From positions 4,464,001-4,528,000 of the forward strand of contig NZ_BLWC01000001.1 in assembly GCF_013167895.1 (NCBI RefSeq): DNA of 64,000 bases, in the 5' to 3' direction. The notes under the pieces are model-generated. The model was not told the DNA's origin. It saw only the letters and a program-made list of their open reading frames with translations, and ran no database searches. The translations under genes and the position numbers were made by a program. How positions within the stretch are numbered: position 1 is the stretch's first letter; every line of letters begins with the position of its first letter. Shown in pieces: positions 52,866 through 62,509 of this stretch. The stretch is from Streptomyces fulvorobeus (GTDB taxonomy: Bacteria > Actinomycetota > Actinomycetes > Streptomycetales > Streptomycetaceae).

Positions 52866-52912
52866 GCCGTGGGCCGCACCCCCTTCTGTCGGAAGGGGGT
52901 GCGGCCCACGGC
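52866..52912 (-). terminator. Pyruvate kinase terminator, long perfect hairpin
   Basis: Stem of 20-21 bases, CCGTGGGCCGCACCCCCTTC (52867-52886) pairing perfectly with 52892-52911, loop TGTCG. It is 23 bases beyond the pyk stop. The core GTGGGCCG-ACCCC is shared with the 40-bp palindrome at 43346. Confidence 0.88.
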
Positions 52913-52935
52913 TGTATGTGTCGTCGGACGACGCG

Positions 52936-54365
52936 TCAGGCGCGCTCGCCGCCGCCCAGGTGGTGCACCCGGACCATGTTGGTGGTGCCGGGGACGCCGG
53001 GGGGCGAGCCGGCCGTGATGACCATCGCGTCGCCGTCGTTGTAGCGGTTGAGCTTCAGCAGCTCCGCGTCCACGAGGTCCACCATGGCGTCCGTGTTGTC
53101 CACGTGCGGGACGACGTAGGACTCGACGCCCCAGCTCAGCGCGAGCTGGTTGCGGGTGGCCTCCTCCGTGGTGAAGGCGAGGATCGGCTGTGCCACGCGG
53201 TAGCGGGAGAGGCGGCGGGCCGTGTCGCCGGACTTGGTGAACGCGACCAGGGCCTTGCCGTCCAGGAAGTCCGCGATCTCGCAGGCGGCGCGGGCCACCG
53301 AACCGCCCTGCGTACGGGGCTTCTTGCCCGGGACCAGTGGCTGGAGGCCCTTGGAGAGCAGCTCCTCCTCGGCCGCGACGACGATCTTCGACATCGTCTT
53401 GACCGTCTCGATCGGGTACGCGCCCACGCTCGACTCGGCGGACAGCATGACCGCGTCGGCCCCGTCCAGGATCGCGTTGGCGACGTCGGACGCCTCGGCG
53501 CGCGTCGGACGCGAGTTCGTGATCATCGACTCCATCATCTGGGTCGCCACGATCACCGGCTTGGCGTTGCGGCGGCACAGCTCGATGAGGCGCTTCTGCA
53601 CCATCGGGACCTTTTCGAGCGGGTACTCGACGGCCAGGTCGCCACGGGCCACCATCACACCGTCGAAGGCGGCGACGATGCCCTCCATGTGCTCGACGGC
53701 CTGCGGCTTCTCCACCTTGGCGATGACGGGGACCCGGCGGCCCTCCTCGTCCATCACCTTGTGGACGTCCTTCACGTCCTCGGCGTCCCGCACGAAGGAC
53801 AGGGCCACCAGGTCGCAGCCCATCCGGAGGGCGAACCGCAGGTCGTCTACGTCCTTCTCGGAGAGGGCGGGGACGTTCACGGCCGCGCCGGGCAGGTTGA
53901 TGCCCTTGTGGTCGGAGATGACACCGCCCTCGATCACGATGGTCCGGACCCGGGGGCCCTCGACCGCGACGACCTTGAGCTCGACGTTGCCGTCGTTGAT
54001 CAGGATGGGGTCGCCCTTGGCGACGTCGCCTGGCAGGCCCTTGTAGGTGGTGCCGCAGATCGACTTGTCGCCCGGGACGTCCTCGGAGGTGATCGTGAAC
54101 TCGTCCCGCGGACCAGCTCGACGGGGCCCTCGGCGAACTTCGCCAGGCGGATCTTGGGGCCCTGGAGGTCGGCGAGCACGCCGACGGCCCGGCCGGTGTC
54201 GTCGGCCGCCTTGCGGACCCGGTCGTATCGGCCCTGGTGCTCCTCATGGGTGCCGTGACTGAAGTTGAAGCGGGCCACGCTCATGCCGGCCTCGATCAGA
54301 GCGACGAGCTGCTCATGGGAGTCGACGGCGGGACCGAGGGTGCAGACGATTTTGGAACGGCGCAT
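52936..54365 (-). pseudogene. pyk: Pyruvate kinase, one-base frameshift
   Basis: Converts phosphoenolpyruvate and ADP to pyruvate and ATP. From ATG 54365: MRRSKIVCTLGPAVDSHEQL, ARFNFSHGTHEEH, LADLQGPKIRLAKF to PVELVRG, then the frame breaks. In the adjacent frame the family continues: IEGGVISDHKGINLPG, VMVARGDLAVEYPLEKVP, ATQMMESMITN and the C-terminal regulatory domain ending MVRVHHLGGGERA. The 1430 bases lack one; one more base at the run 54105-54107 restores about 476 residues, the normal length. The -10 TAGGAT (54373-54378) lies seven bases before the ATG, so the transcript is probably leaderless. Probably intact in the organism. Confidence 0.9.
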
Positions 54366-54372
54366 GAGGCGG

Positions 54373-54406
54373 ATCCTATCGGTTTGTTTCACTGCGGAAT
54401 ATTCCG
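54373..54406 (-). promoter_or_regulatory. pyk promoter with CGGAATATTCCG palindrome
   Basis: Read leftwards, a -10 box TAGGAT (54373-54378) is seven bases from the pyk ATG, predicting a leaderless mRNA. The perfect 12-bp palindrome CGGAATATTCCG (54395-54406) overlaps the -35 position and is a plausible repressor or activator site. Confidence 0.6.
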
Positions 54407-54439
54407 TCTGGTGGAAGATACAAAGGGGCGCGGGGGTGC

Positions 54440-55738
54440 TCAGTTGTCGGCCTGTCCGAGCGGCGGTCCGGCCTGTCCGGAGGGCGTGCCGGACCGGCCG
54501 ACGAGGGCGAAGGTCTGCTCCGCGATCTCCAGCTCCTCGTCCGTCGGCACCACGGCGACCGCCACACGCGCGTGGTCCGGCGAGATCAGCCGGGGCTCGC
54601 GGGAGCGCACGGCGTTGAGATCTCCGTCCACCACCGGCCCGAGCTCCGCCAGACCGGCGATGGCAGCCTCCCGTACCGGGGCCGAGTTCTCGCCGACACC
54701 CGCCGTGAACACCACCGCGTCCACCCGGCCGAGGACCGCCGCATAGGCGCCGATGTACTTCTTCAGCCGGTGGATGTAGATGTCGAACGCGAGCGCGGCC
54801 CGCTCGTCGCCCTCGTCGACCCGGCGGCGGATCTCCCGCATGTCGTTGTCGCCGCAGAGGCCGACGAGACCGCTCCTCCTGTTCAGCAGGACGTCGATCT
54901 CGTCCGTGGACATCCCCGCCACCCGCTTCAGGTGGAAGATGACGGCCGGATCGATGTCTCCCGAACGCGTACCCATCACCAGCCCCTCCAAGGGGGTCAG
55001 TCCCATCGAGGTGTCCACGCACCTGCCGCCCGCCACCGCGGACGCCGAAGCGCCGTTGCCCAGGTGCAGGACGATCACGTTGACGTCCTCCGGCGGGCGC
55101 CCCAGCAGCTCGGCGGTCCTGCGGGAGACGTACGCGTGCGAGGTGCCGTGGAAGCCGTAGCGGCGGATGCGGTGCGCGTCGGCCGTGTCGGCATCGATCG
55201 CGTACCGGGCCGCGCTCTCCGGCATCGTCGTGTGGAACGCCGTGTCGAAGACCGCGACCTGCGGCAGGTCCGGGCGCAGGCCGTGCGCCGTACGGATGCC
55301 GGTGATGTTCGCCGGGTTGTGGAGCGGGGCGAGCGGGACGAGCCGTTCGATCTCCGTCAGCACCTCGTCCGTGACCACGGTGGGCTCGGTGAACCGCAGT
55401 CCGCCGTGCACGACCCGGTGGCCGATCGCGGCCAGTTCGGGGGAGTCGAGTCCGAGCCCGTCGGCGGCCAGCTCGCCGGCCGCCGCCTTCAGCGCCTCGT
55501 CGTGGTCGGCGATCGGGCCCGACCGCGTCCGTGGTTCGCCGCCGTCGCCGGGCCGCGGGGTGTGGGTGAGCCGGGAGGTCTTCTCACCGATCCGCTCGAT
55601 CAGGCCGGTCGCGAGCCGGGCGTGGCCGTGCATGTCGAGGAGCTGGTACTTCACCGACGAGGAGCCGGAGTTGAGCACGAGGACGCGGTGGGGGCGCACC
55701 GCACCGCTGGGCGCGCCCTCGCTGATCGGGGTCGTCAT
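54440..55738 (-). CDS. ackA: Acetate kinase
   Basis: 432 residues from ATG 55738, with GAGGAG eight bases upstream and the pta stop only five bases away, so translationally linked to pta. ASKHA fold motifs: VLVLNSGSSSVKYQLLD (about 18-34), GHRVVHGGLRFT, AVFDTAFHTTMP (catalytic aspartate), YGFHGTSHAYV, HLGNGASASAV, GVGENSAPVREA. It makes acetate and ATP from acetyl phosphate and ADP. Operon pta-ackA, next to pyk, forming the pyruvate/acetate node. Confidence 0.95.
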   Translation of the reverse strand: MTTPISEGAPSGAVRPHRVLVLNSGSSSVKYQLLDMHGHARLATGLIERIGEKTSRLTHTPRPGDGGEPRTRSGPIADHDEALKAAAGELAADGLGLDSPELAAIGHRVVHGGLRFTEPTVVTDEVLTEIERLVPLAPLHNPANITGIRTAHGLRPDLPQVAVFDTAFHTTMPESAARYAIDADTADAHRIRRYGFHGTSHAYVSRRTAELLGRPPEDVNVIVLHLGNGASASAVAGGRCVDTSMGLTPLEGLVMGTRSGDIDPAVIFHLKRVAGMSTDEIDVLLNRRSGLVGLCGDNDMREIRRRVDEGDERAALAFDIYIHRLKKYIGAYAAVLGRVDAVVFTAGVGENSAPVREAAIAGLAELGPVVDGDLNAVRSREPRLISPDHARVAVAVVPTDEELEIAEQTFALVGRSGTPSGQAGPPLGQADN

Positions 55739-55743
55739 CCGGT

Positions 55744-57816
55744 TCACTCCTCGCCCTGCGCCTGGATCGCTGTAATGGCCACGGTGTTGACGATGTCCTG
55801 TACGAGCGCGCCGCGGGACAGGTCGTTGACCGGCTTGCGGAGCCCCTGGAGCACCGGGCCCACGGCCACCGCGCCCGCCGAGCGCTGCACGGCCTTGTAG
55901 GTGTTGTTGCCGGTGTTGAGGTCCGGGAAGATCAGCACCGTAGCCTGTCCCGCCACCTTGGAACCGGGGAGTTTCGTCGCCGCGACGGACGGTTCGACGG
56001 CCGCGTCGTACTGGATCGGGCCCTCGATCCGCAGATCCGGCCGTGCGGCGCGTACCCGCTCCGTGGCCTCCCGCACCTTGTCGACGTCGGCACCGGTTCC
56101 CGAGGTGCCCGTCGAGTACGACAGCATCGCGATCCGGGGCTCCACACCGAAGCGGGCGGCGGTGGCGGCCGACTGCACGGCGATGTCCGCGAGCTGTTCG
56201 GCGTCCGGGTCCGGGTTGACCGCGCAGTCGCCGTACACCAGGACCTTGTCGGCGAGGCACATGAAGAAGACGGACGAGACGATGGAGGCGTCCGGCTTCG
56301 TCTTGATGATCTCGAAGGCCGGGCGGATGGTCGCCGCGGTCGAGTGCACCGAGCCGGAGACCATGCCGTCGGCGTGGCCCTCCTGGACCATCAGCGTGCC
56401 GAAGTAGTTCACGTCCGACACGACGTCGTACGCGAGCTCCACCGTCACCCCGCGGTGCGCGCGCAGCTGCGCGTACCGCTCGGCGAAGGACTGGCGCAGC
56501 CCGGAGGTCTGCGGATCGATCAGCTGGGTTCCGGCCAGGTCGATCCCGAGGTCCGCTGCCTTCTTGCGGATCACGTCGGCGTCGCCGAGGAGCGTCAGTT
56601 CGCAGACGTCGCGCCGCAGCAGCACGTCGGCGGCGCGCAGCACGCGCTCCTCGGTGCCCTCGGGCAGGACGACCCGGCGGCGCTTGGCACGGGCCTGCTC
56701 CAGCAGGTCGTGCTCGAACATCATCGGGGTGACGCGGGCGCTGCGGGCCACGGAGAGCCGGGCCAGCAGACCGGCGGTGTCCACGTGGCGCTCGAAGACG
56801 CCGAGCGCGGTCTCCGCCTTGCGGGGCGTGGCCGCGTTCAGCTTGCCTTCCAGGGTGAAGAGCTCCGCGGCGGTGGGGAAGGAGCCGCCGGCCACCGCGA
56901 CGACCGGGGTGCCGGGCGCCAGCCGGGCGGCGAGCCGCAGGATGTCCGCGCCGGGCCGCTCGTCCAGTGTCAGCAGCAGGCCCGCGATGGGCGGTGTGCC
57001 CGCGCTGTGCGCGGCCAGCGCCCCGATCACGAGATCCGAGCGGTCCCCGGGGGTGACGACCATGCAGCCCGGGGTCAGCGCGTTCAGGACGTTCGGCAGC
57101 ATGGCGCCGCCGAAGACGAAGTCCAGGGCGTCCCGGGACAGGCCCGCCTCGTCGCCGAGCAGCACCGTGCCGTCGAGCGCCGCGGTGACCTGGGCGACGG
57201 TGGGCGCGGAGAGCGCCGGGTCGTCGGGGAGGACCGAGCAGGGGACGGGCAGCCGGGCCGTGAGCCGCTCGGCGATCCTCTCGCGGTCCTCGGGCGCCAC
57301 CCGGTTGACGATCATCGCGAGGACGTCGCAGCCGAGGCCCGCGTAGGCCCGGTAGGCGTTGCCCGTCTCGGACCGTACGGACTCGGCGGTCTGCCCCTTG
57401 CCGCCGACCACCGCGATCACCGAGGCGCCGAACTCGTTGGCCAGACGGGCGTTGAGCGCCAGCTCGTCCGGGAGCTGGGTGGCGGCGAAGTCCGAGCCGA
57501 GGACCAGCACCACCTCGTACTCCCGGGCCACCCGGTGGAAGCGCTCCACGAGCAGGGAGACCAGCTCGTCGGTGCCCTGCTCCGCCTGCACCGCGGACGC
57601 CTCGTGGTAGTCCAGGCCATACACGCTCGCCGGGCTCTGGGTGAGGCGGTAGCGGGCCCGTAGCAGCTCGAACAACCGGTCGGGACCGTCGTGCACCAGC
57701 GGCCGGAAGACCCCGACCCGGTCCACCTGGCGCGTCAGTAGCTCCATGACCCCCAGGTCGACGACCTGGCGGCCGTCTCCCCGGTCGATTCCCGTCACGT
57801 ACACGCTGCGCGCCAC
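55744..57816 (-). CDS. pta: Phosphate acetyltransferase, long form
   Basis: 690 residues from GTG 57816, chosen for GGGAGAG just upstream; the ATG at 57894 would add 26 residues. N-terminal DRTGG/dethiobiotin-synthetase-like P-loop domain (SVYVTGIDRGDGRQVVDLGV, then GGKGQTAESVRSE), a middle DRTGG domain (about 215-330) and the C-terminal catalytic PTA_PTB domain (about 365-690: RRVVLPEGTEERVLRAADVL, SGSVHSTAATIRPA, MLSYSTGTSGTGADVDKV, LIFPDLNTGNNTYKAVQR). Converts acetyl-CoA to acetyl phosphate. Divergent from pfkA. Confidence 0.94.
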   Translation of the reverse strand: MARSVYVTGIDRGDGRQVVDLGVMELLTRQVDRVGVFRPLVHDGPDRLFELLRARYRLTQSPASVYGLDYHEASAVQAEQGTDELVSLLVERFHRVAREYEVVLVLGSDFAATQLPDELALNARLANEFGASVIAVVGGKGQTAESVRSETGNAYRAYAGLGCDVLAMIVNRVAPEDRERIAERLTARLPVPCSVLPDDPALSAPTVAQVTAALDGTVLLGDEAGLSRDALDFVFGGAMLPNVLNALTPGCMVVTPGDRSDLVIGALAAHSAGTPPIAGLLLTLDERPGADILRLAARLAPGTPVVAVAGGSFPTAAELFTLEGKLNAATPRKAETALGVFERHVDTAGLLARLSVARSARVTPMMFEHDLLEQARAKRRRVVLPEGTEERVLRAADVLLRRDVCELTLLGDADVIRKKAADLGIDLAGTQLIDPQTSGLRQSFAERYAQLRAHRGVTVELAYDVVSDVNYFGTLMVQEGHADGMVSGSVHSTAATIRPAFEIIKTKPDASIVSSVFFMCLADKVLVYGDCAVNPDPDAEQLADIAVQSAATAARFGVEPRIAMLSYSTGTSGTGADVDKVREATERVRAARPDLRIEGPIQYDAAVEPSVAATKLPGSKVAGQATVLIFPDLNTGNNTYKAVQRSAGAVAVGPVLQGLRKPVNDLSRGALVQDIVNTVAITAIQAQGEE

Positions 57817-58186
57817 GCGTGCTCTCCCGTCCTGATCGGCCGGCTCGTCCGGTGGGGGCGCTGAAGTCCCCGAAGAGGTCTCATTGGCTTGCATTGTTCT
57901 TGACGATACCTGCGGGTGCGGCGTGGGCGCCCGCCGGAGCCGGGGTGCCCGCGGGGACCTACCCGGGGCCGCTTCCGGGGTCTCCCGGGGCCCCTCCGGC
58001 CACCGGCAGCTCCCCTCCCTTCCGGGCCCCCGCGCCTTCCCCCCGGGCGGCCCGGTCCGGCCGCCGCACCGTCCGGGAGCGCGGGGGCCGGGCCGGGCAT
58101 GGGACAATCGCGGTGGCTCACGGTACGGGGGGCCTCTTCGAGGAGCCCCCGAAGGCACGGCACTAGCGAGCAGGAGACACAGCGCG

Positions 58187-59212
58187 ATGCGCATCGGAAT
58201 TCTCACCGCAGGCGGCGACTGCCCTGGCCTGAACGCAGTGATCCGGTCGGTCGTGCACCGTGCCGTGGTGGGTCACGGTGATGAGGTCATCGGCTTCGAG
58301 GACGGGTTCAAAGGGCTGCTCGACGGGCACTTCAGGCCGCTCGACCTCAACGCGGTCAGCGGCATCCTGGCCCGCGGCGGCACCATCCTCGGCTCGGCCC
58401 GCCTGGAGCGCGACCGGCTGCGGGAAGCCGCCGAGAACTGCGACGCACTCAGCCGCCGTTACGGCATCGACGCGCTCATCCCGATCGGCGGCGAGGGCAC
58501 CCTGACCGCCGCCCGGATGCTGGCGGACGCCGGGATGCCCGTCGTCGGCGTGCCCAAGACCATCGACAACGACATCTCCGCCACCGACCGGACCTTCGGC
58601 TTCGACACCGCCGTCGGCGTCGCCACCGAGGCCATAGACCGGCTCAAGACGACCGCCGAATCGCACCAGCGGGTCATGGTCGTCGAGGTGATGGGCCGGC
58701 ACGCGGGCTGGATCGCGCTGGAGTCCGGCATGGCGGGCGGCGCGCACGGGATCTGCCTGCCCGAGCGCCCGTTCCAGGTCGACGACCTGGTCAAGATGGT
58801 CGAGGAGCGCTTCGCACGCGGCAAGAAGTTCGCCGTGATCTGTGTGGCGGAGGGCGCGCACCCGGCCGAGGGCTCCATGCCGTACGCCAAGGGCGAGATC
58901 GACCAGTTCGGACACGAGCGCTTCACCGGCATCGGCAACCGCCTCGCCATCGAGCTGGAGCGCAGGCTCGGCAAGGAGGCCAGACCGGTCATCCTCGGGC
59001 ACGTGCAGCGCGGTGGCACCCCGACCGCGTACGACCGGGTCCTGGCGACGCGCTTCGGCTGGAACGCGGTGGAGGCGACCCACCGAGGCGACTTCGGGAA
59101 GATGACGGCGCTGCGCGGCAACGAGATCGCCATGGTCCCGCTCGCCGACGCGGTCACCCGGCTGAAGACGGTGCCCGCGGACCGGATGTACGAGGCCGAG
59201 TCGGTCTTCTGA
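58187..59212 (+). CDS. pfkA: 6-phosphofructokinase (ATP-type signature)
   Basis: 341 residues from ATG 58187 (CAGGAG upstream). MRIGILTAGGDCPGLNAVIRS carries the nucleotide loop. PIGGEGTLTAA has GGEGT, the ATP-dependent form, rather than the GGEDT I recall for PPi-dependent actinobacterial enzymes. PKTIDNDISATDRTFGFDTA holds the catalytic aspartates, and MGRHAGWIAL and GHVQRGGTPTAYDR are family markers. Catalyses fructose-6-phosphate to fructose-1,6-bisphosphate. Divergent from pta; one of probably several Streptomyces paralogues. Confidence 0.94.
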   Translation: MRIGILTAGGDCPGLNAVIRSVVHRAVVGHGDEVIGFEDGFKGLLDGHFRPLDLNAVSGILARGGTILGSARLERDRLREAAENCDALSRRYGIDALIPIGGEGTLTAARMLADAGMPVVGVPKTIDNDISATDRTFGFDTAVGVATEAIDRLKTTAESHQRVMVVEVMGRHAGWIALESGMAGGAHGICLPERPFQVDDLVKMVEERFARGKKFAVICVAEGAHPAEGSMPYAKGEIDQFGHERFTGIGNRLAIELERRLGKEARPVILGHVQRGGTPTAYDRVLATRFGWNAVEATHRGDFGKMTALRGNEIAMVPLADAVTRLKTVPADRMYEAESVF

Positions 59213-59285
59213 CCCGGCCCGCAGCGGACCGGGCCCGGAACCGGACGCGAACCGGCACCGGGCTCCGGCGGCGCGCGGTGAGGTG

Positions 59286-59969
59286 CTACCCGCCCGCCGT
59301 GCGCCAGAAGTGCTCCACGATCCGGGCCAGGTACGCCCGGCCCGCGTCACCCGTCGTCGCCGGCCGCTGCGTGTCGGCGCTGCTCCAGCTGAGGGTCGAG
59401 ACCATCAGCGACTGGTAGTCGGCGTGCAGCTGCTCCAGCACGCCCTGGACCAGTCCCCGCTCCAGCGGTACGAGCTTCGCCACCGGGCGCGTGTACGCCT
59501 GCCAGCGGGTCGTCACCGCGCTCTTCAGCAACTCGGACAGCTCCTCGTCCCGGCCGCTCGCCGTCAGGAACTGCGCGGCGGTCAGCTCCAGCGCCTCGCG
59601 GAGCGCCGCGGACTGCCGTTCGTTGCCGCGCCAGCGGTTCGACTCCTCCATGCGCTGGTAGGAGGCGCCGCTCAGCCCCGTCCGCCCGGCCAGCTCGTCG
59701 ACCGAGAGACCCCGCGTCAGCCGGTGCTCCCGCAGGGTGGAGGCGGCGGAGAGCAGTTCGCCAGGGGCGCACCAGAGCACACCGGCCAGCGCCGTCAGCT
59801 CGCGCTCGGTCGGCGTCGCCGTGCCCCGCTCCCAGGCGATCACGGTCTCCGGCGGGAGCCGGAGGCCGTACTGAGCTGCGAGACCGTACGCGACATGACC
59901 GGGCGCCATCCCCAGAGCCTCGCGAAGTCGGCGCGCGGCGGGGGCGTTGAAGGGCGGAGAGGGGTGCAC
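59286..59969 (-). CDS. XRE-like helix-turn-helix regulator
   Basis: 227 residues from GTG 59969 (GGTGGGG upstream). Two helix-turn-helix regions are visible: LREALGMAPGHVAYGLAAQYGLRLPPETVIAWERG (about 15-50) and the classic XRE motif LSVDELAGRTGLSGASYQRMEES (about 88-110). The C-terminal half is helical (LTAAQFLTASGRDEELSELLKSAV) and may bind an effector. It sits alone, convergent with pfkA. Target unknown. Confidence 0.82.
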   Translation of the reverse strand: MHPSPPFNAPAARRLREALGMAPGHVAYGLAAQYGLRLPPETVIAWERGTATPTERELTALAGVLWCAPGELLSAASTLREHRLTRGLSVDELAGRTGLSGASYQRMEESNRWRGNERQSAALREALELTAAQFLTASGRDEELSELLKSAVTTRWQAYTRPVAKLVPLERGLVQGVLEQLHADYQSLMVSTLSWSSADTQRPATTGDAGRAYLARIVEHFWRTAGG

Positions 59970-60161
59970 GGCCCCACCGTAGAAGCATGGACTCCGCCTG
60001 GCTACGGTGGCTTCCGCCCGGATCACCCTTCGTAGGAACCTCCGAGCGCAGGTCGGCGCGGGTGCCGAGGCCGTTCCGGACCCCCGGCCTCACACGCCGC
60101 ACCCCCTCGCTCAGGGGCAGACTCTCCGTCCCGACCGGCATCGGCCTCGTCGGCGGAGTGG

Positions 60162-60836
60162 TCAGCCGCCTTCCGGTACCCAGCGGTAGTGCAGCTCCGG
60201 GCGGCCGACCTGTCCGTAATGCGGCCTGCGCGCCGCCCGGCCCGTCGTCACCAGGTGTTCCAGGTAGCGGCGGGCCGTGATCCGTGACATGCCCAGCGCC
60301 TCACCGGCCGCCGCCGCCGTCAGCCCTTCCCCGGCGGCGCGCAGGGCCAGAGTCACCGCCTCCAGCGTCGGACCGCTCAGCCCCTTGGGCAGCGCGGAGG
60401 GGTGCGTGACCCGCAGCGCGCCGAGAGCCCGGTCCACCTCCTCCTGACCGCTCGCCTCGCCCGCCGCCGCACGGAACTCCGCGTACCGCGCGAGCCGGTC
60501 CCGGAGGGTGGGGTAGGTGAACGGCTTCAGCACGTACTGGACGACACCGAGCGAGACCCCTTCCCGCACCACCGCCAGATCACGCGCCGACGTCACGGCG
60601 ATGACGTCGGCCGCGTGACCGGCGGCCCGCAGCGAGCGCAGCAGGTGCAGGCCGTGCCCGTCCGGCAGGTACAGGTCCAGGAGCAGCAGGTCCACCGGCG
60701 TGCGGTCCAGCGCCCGGACCGCCTCCGCGCGCGAGTGCGCCACGGCCGCCACCTCGAAGCCCGGCACCCGGCCCACGTACAGCTGGTGGGCGTCCGCCGC
60801 CACCGGGTCGTCCTCGACCACCAGTACCCGGATCAC
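60162..60836 (-). CDS. CitB/DcuR-family response regulator
   Basis: 224 residues from ATG 60836 (MIRVLVVEDDPVAADAHQLY). Receiver domain with phospho-acceptor aspartate in LLLLDLYLPDGHGL (about 54-56) and lysine in YVLKPFTY. The C-terminal winged helix (GLSGPTLEAVTLALRAA, GEALGMSRITARRYLEHLVTTG) is the type used by citrate/C4-dicarboxylate systems. Overlaps the kinase stop by four bases. The likely target is the divergent DctA-like gene. Confidence 0.91.
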   Translation of the reverse strand: MIRVLVVEDDPVAADAHQLYVGRVPGFEVAAVAHSRAEAVRALDRTPVDLLLLDLYLPDGHGLHLLRSLRAAGHAADVIAVTSARDLAVVREGVSLGVVQYVLKPFTYPTLRDRLARYAEFRAAAGEASGQEEVDRALGALRVTHPSALPKGLSGPTLEAVTLALRAAGEGLTAAAAGEALGMSRITARRYLEHLVTTGRAARRPHYGQVGRPELHYRWVPEGG

Positions 60837-62509
60837 GCGGGGGCCTCCTCGCCCGCCCGGGCCCGCAGCGGCAGCCGTACGGTGAACTCGGCGCCGCCCT
60901 GCGCGCTCCGGTCCAGTGCGACCGTCCCGCCGTTGCGGTGCGCCGCCTGCCGTACGAGCGCGAGCCCGAGCCCGCGTCCGGCGCCGTGGGTCGACCAGCC
61001 CCGCCGGAACACCTCGCCGGCGTCGTCGGGGCCGATGCCCGCCCCGGTGTCCGCCACCCGCAGCAGCAGCTCACCGTCCCCGGCGAGCGCCGTCACCGTG
61101 ACCCGGGCCCGCGCGCCGGAGCGCGCGGAGGGGGCGGTGGCGGCGCCGGGCTCCGTGTCCACCGTGCCGGGGCCGCTCGTCGCCGCCTCCGATGCCGCGT
61201 CGACAGCGTTGTCGATCAGGTTGCCGAGGATGGTCACCAGGTCGCGCTGGGCCAGGGTGGCGGGCAGCGCCCCGTCGTCGATCAGGCTGTTGTCGGCGAG
61301 CACCAGCTCCACACCCCGCTCGTTCGCCTGCGCGGCCTTGCCGAGCAGCAGCGCGGCCAGCACCGGTTCGGCGACCGCGCCGACGACCCGGTCGGTGAGC
61401 ACCTGGGCCAGTTCCAGTTCGGCCGTGGCGAAGTCGACCGCCGCCTGGACGCGGCCGAGTTCGATGAGCGACACCACGGTGTGCAGTCGGTTCGCCGCCT
61501 CGTGCGCCTGGGAGCGCAGAGCCTGGGTGAAGCCGCGCTCCGAGTCCAGTTCACCCCAGAGCGCCAGGAGTTCGGTGTGGTCCCGGAGGGTCACCACGGT
61601 GCCCCGCTGCTCCCCGCCCACCACCGGCCGGGTGTTGACGACGATCACCCGGTCCGCCGCCAGATGCACTTCGTCCACCCGCGGCTCCGAGGCGAGCAGC
61701 GCCCCGGTGAGCGGGGCGGGCAGCTCCAGCTCGGCGACGGTCCGGCCGACCGCGCCCGGCCCCAGGCCGAGCAGTTCCCGGCCCGCGTCGTTGACCAGTG
61801 CGATCCGCCGCCGGCCGTCGAGCATCAGCAGGCCCTCGCGGAGCGCGTGCAGGGTGGCCTCGTGGTAGTCGTGCATCCGGCTCAGCTCGCCCGCGTTCAT
61901 GCCGTGCGTGTGGCGCCGCAGCCGGGCGTTGATCACGTACGTGCCGAGACCGCCGAGCGCCAGCGCCCCGCCCGCCGCGAGGCCGAGGGCGCCCAGCTGC
62001 TCGCGCACCTGGGTGGAGACCCGCTCGACGGTGATGCCCGCACTGACGAGTCCCGTGATCCGGCCGCCGTCCCTGACCGGGGTCACGACCCGTATCGAGG
62101 GTCCGAGCGTGCCGGTGTACGTCTCCGCGAACGTCTCGCCGCGCAGCGCCTGCTCGGTGTGCCCGAGGAAGGTCTCGCCGATCCGCCCGGGGTCCGGATG
62201 TGTCCAGCGCACCCGCTGCGGGCTCATGATCGTGACGAAGGCGATCCCGGTCTCCTCGCGGACCTGCTCCGCGTACGGCTGGAGTGCGGCGGACGGGTCC
62301 GGGGTACGGATCGCCTCCCGTACGGAGGGAGAACCGGCCACCGCGAGCGCGGCGGCCCGTACCTGCCGGGCGGCGGTCTCCTGCGCCTGCGCGCTCCCCG
62401 AGGCGTAGGCGAAGAACGCGCATCCTGCGACGACAGCGGCCACCAGCACCACCTGCATGGCGAAGAGCTGGCCGGCCAGGCTGCGGGGACGGGTACGGGG
62501 GAGGCGCAT
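60833..62509 (-). CDS. CitA/DcuS-family sensor histidine kinase
   Basis: 558 residues from ATG 62509. TM1 about 18-38; an extracytoplasmic Cache (PAS-like) domain about 40-175 (EQVREETGIAFVTIMSPQRVRWTHPDPGRIG, then TPVRDGGRITGLVSAGIT); TM2 about 178-200; a cytoplasmic PAS (about 215-310); the family phospho-histidine motif SQAHEAANRLHTVVSLIELG (about 340); and an ATPase domain with NLIDNAVDAA, DTGAGIG and GRGLGLALVRQ. Known relatives sense citrate or C4-dicarboxylates. Divergent from the symporter gene, which supports that role. Confidence 0.92.
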   Translation of the reverse strand: MRLPRTRPRSLAGQLFAMQVVLVAAVVAGCAFFAYASGSAQAQETAARQVRAAALAVAGSPSVREAIRTPDPSAALQPYAEQVREETGIAFVTIMSPQRVRWTHPDPGRIGETFLGHTEQALRGETFAETYTGTLGPSIRVVTPVRDGGRITGLVSAGITVERVSTQVREQLGALGLAAGGALALGGLGTYVINARLRRHTHGMNAGELSRMHDYHEATLHALREGLLMLDGRRRIALVNDAGRELLGLGPGAVGRTVAELELPAPLTGALLASEPRVDEVHLAADRVIVVNTRPVVGGEQRGTVVTLRDHTELLALWGELDSERGFTQALRSQAHEAANRLHTVVSLIELGRVQAAVDFATAELELAQVLTDRVVGAVAEPVLAALLLGKAAQANERGVELVLADNSLIDDGALPATLAQRDLVTILGNLIDNAVDAASEAATSGPGTVDTEPGAATAPSARSGARARVTVTALAGDGELLLRVADTGAGIGPDDAGEVFRRGWSTHGAGRGLGLALVRQAAHRNGGTVALDRSAQGGAEFTVRLPLRARAGEEAPA

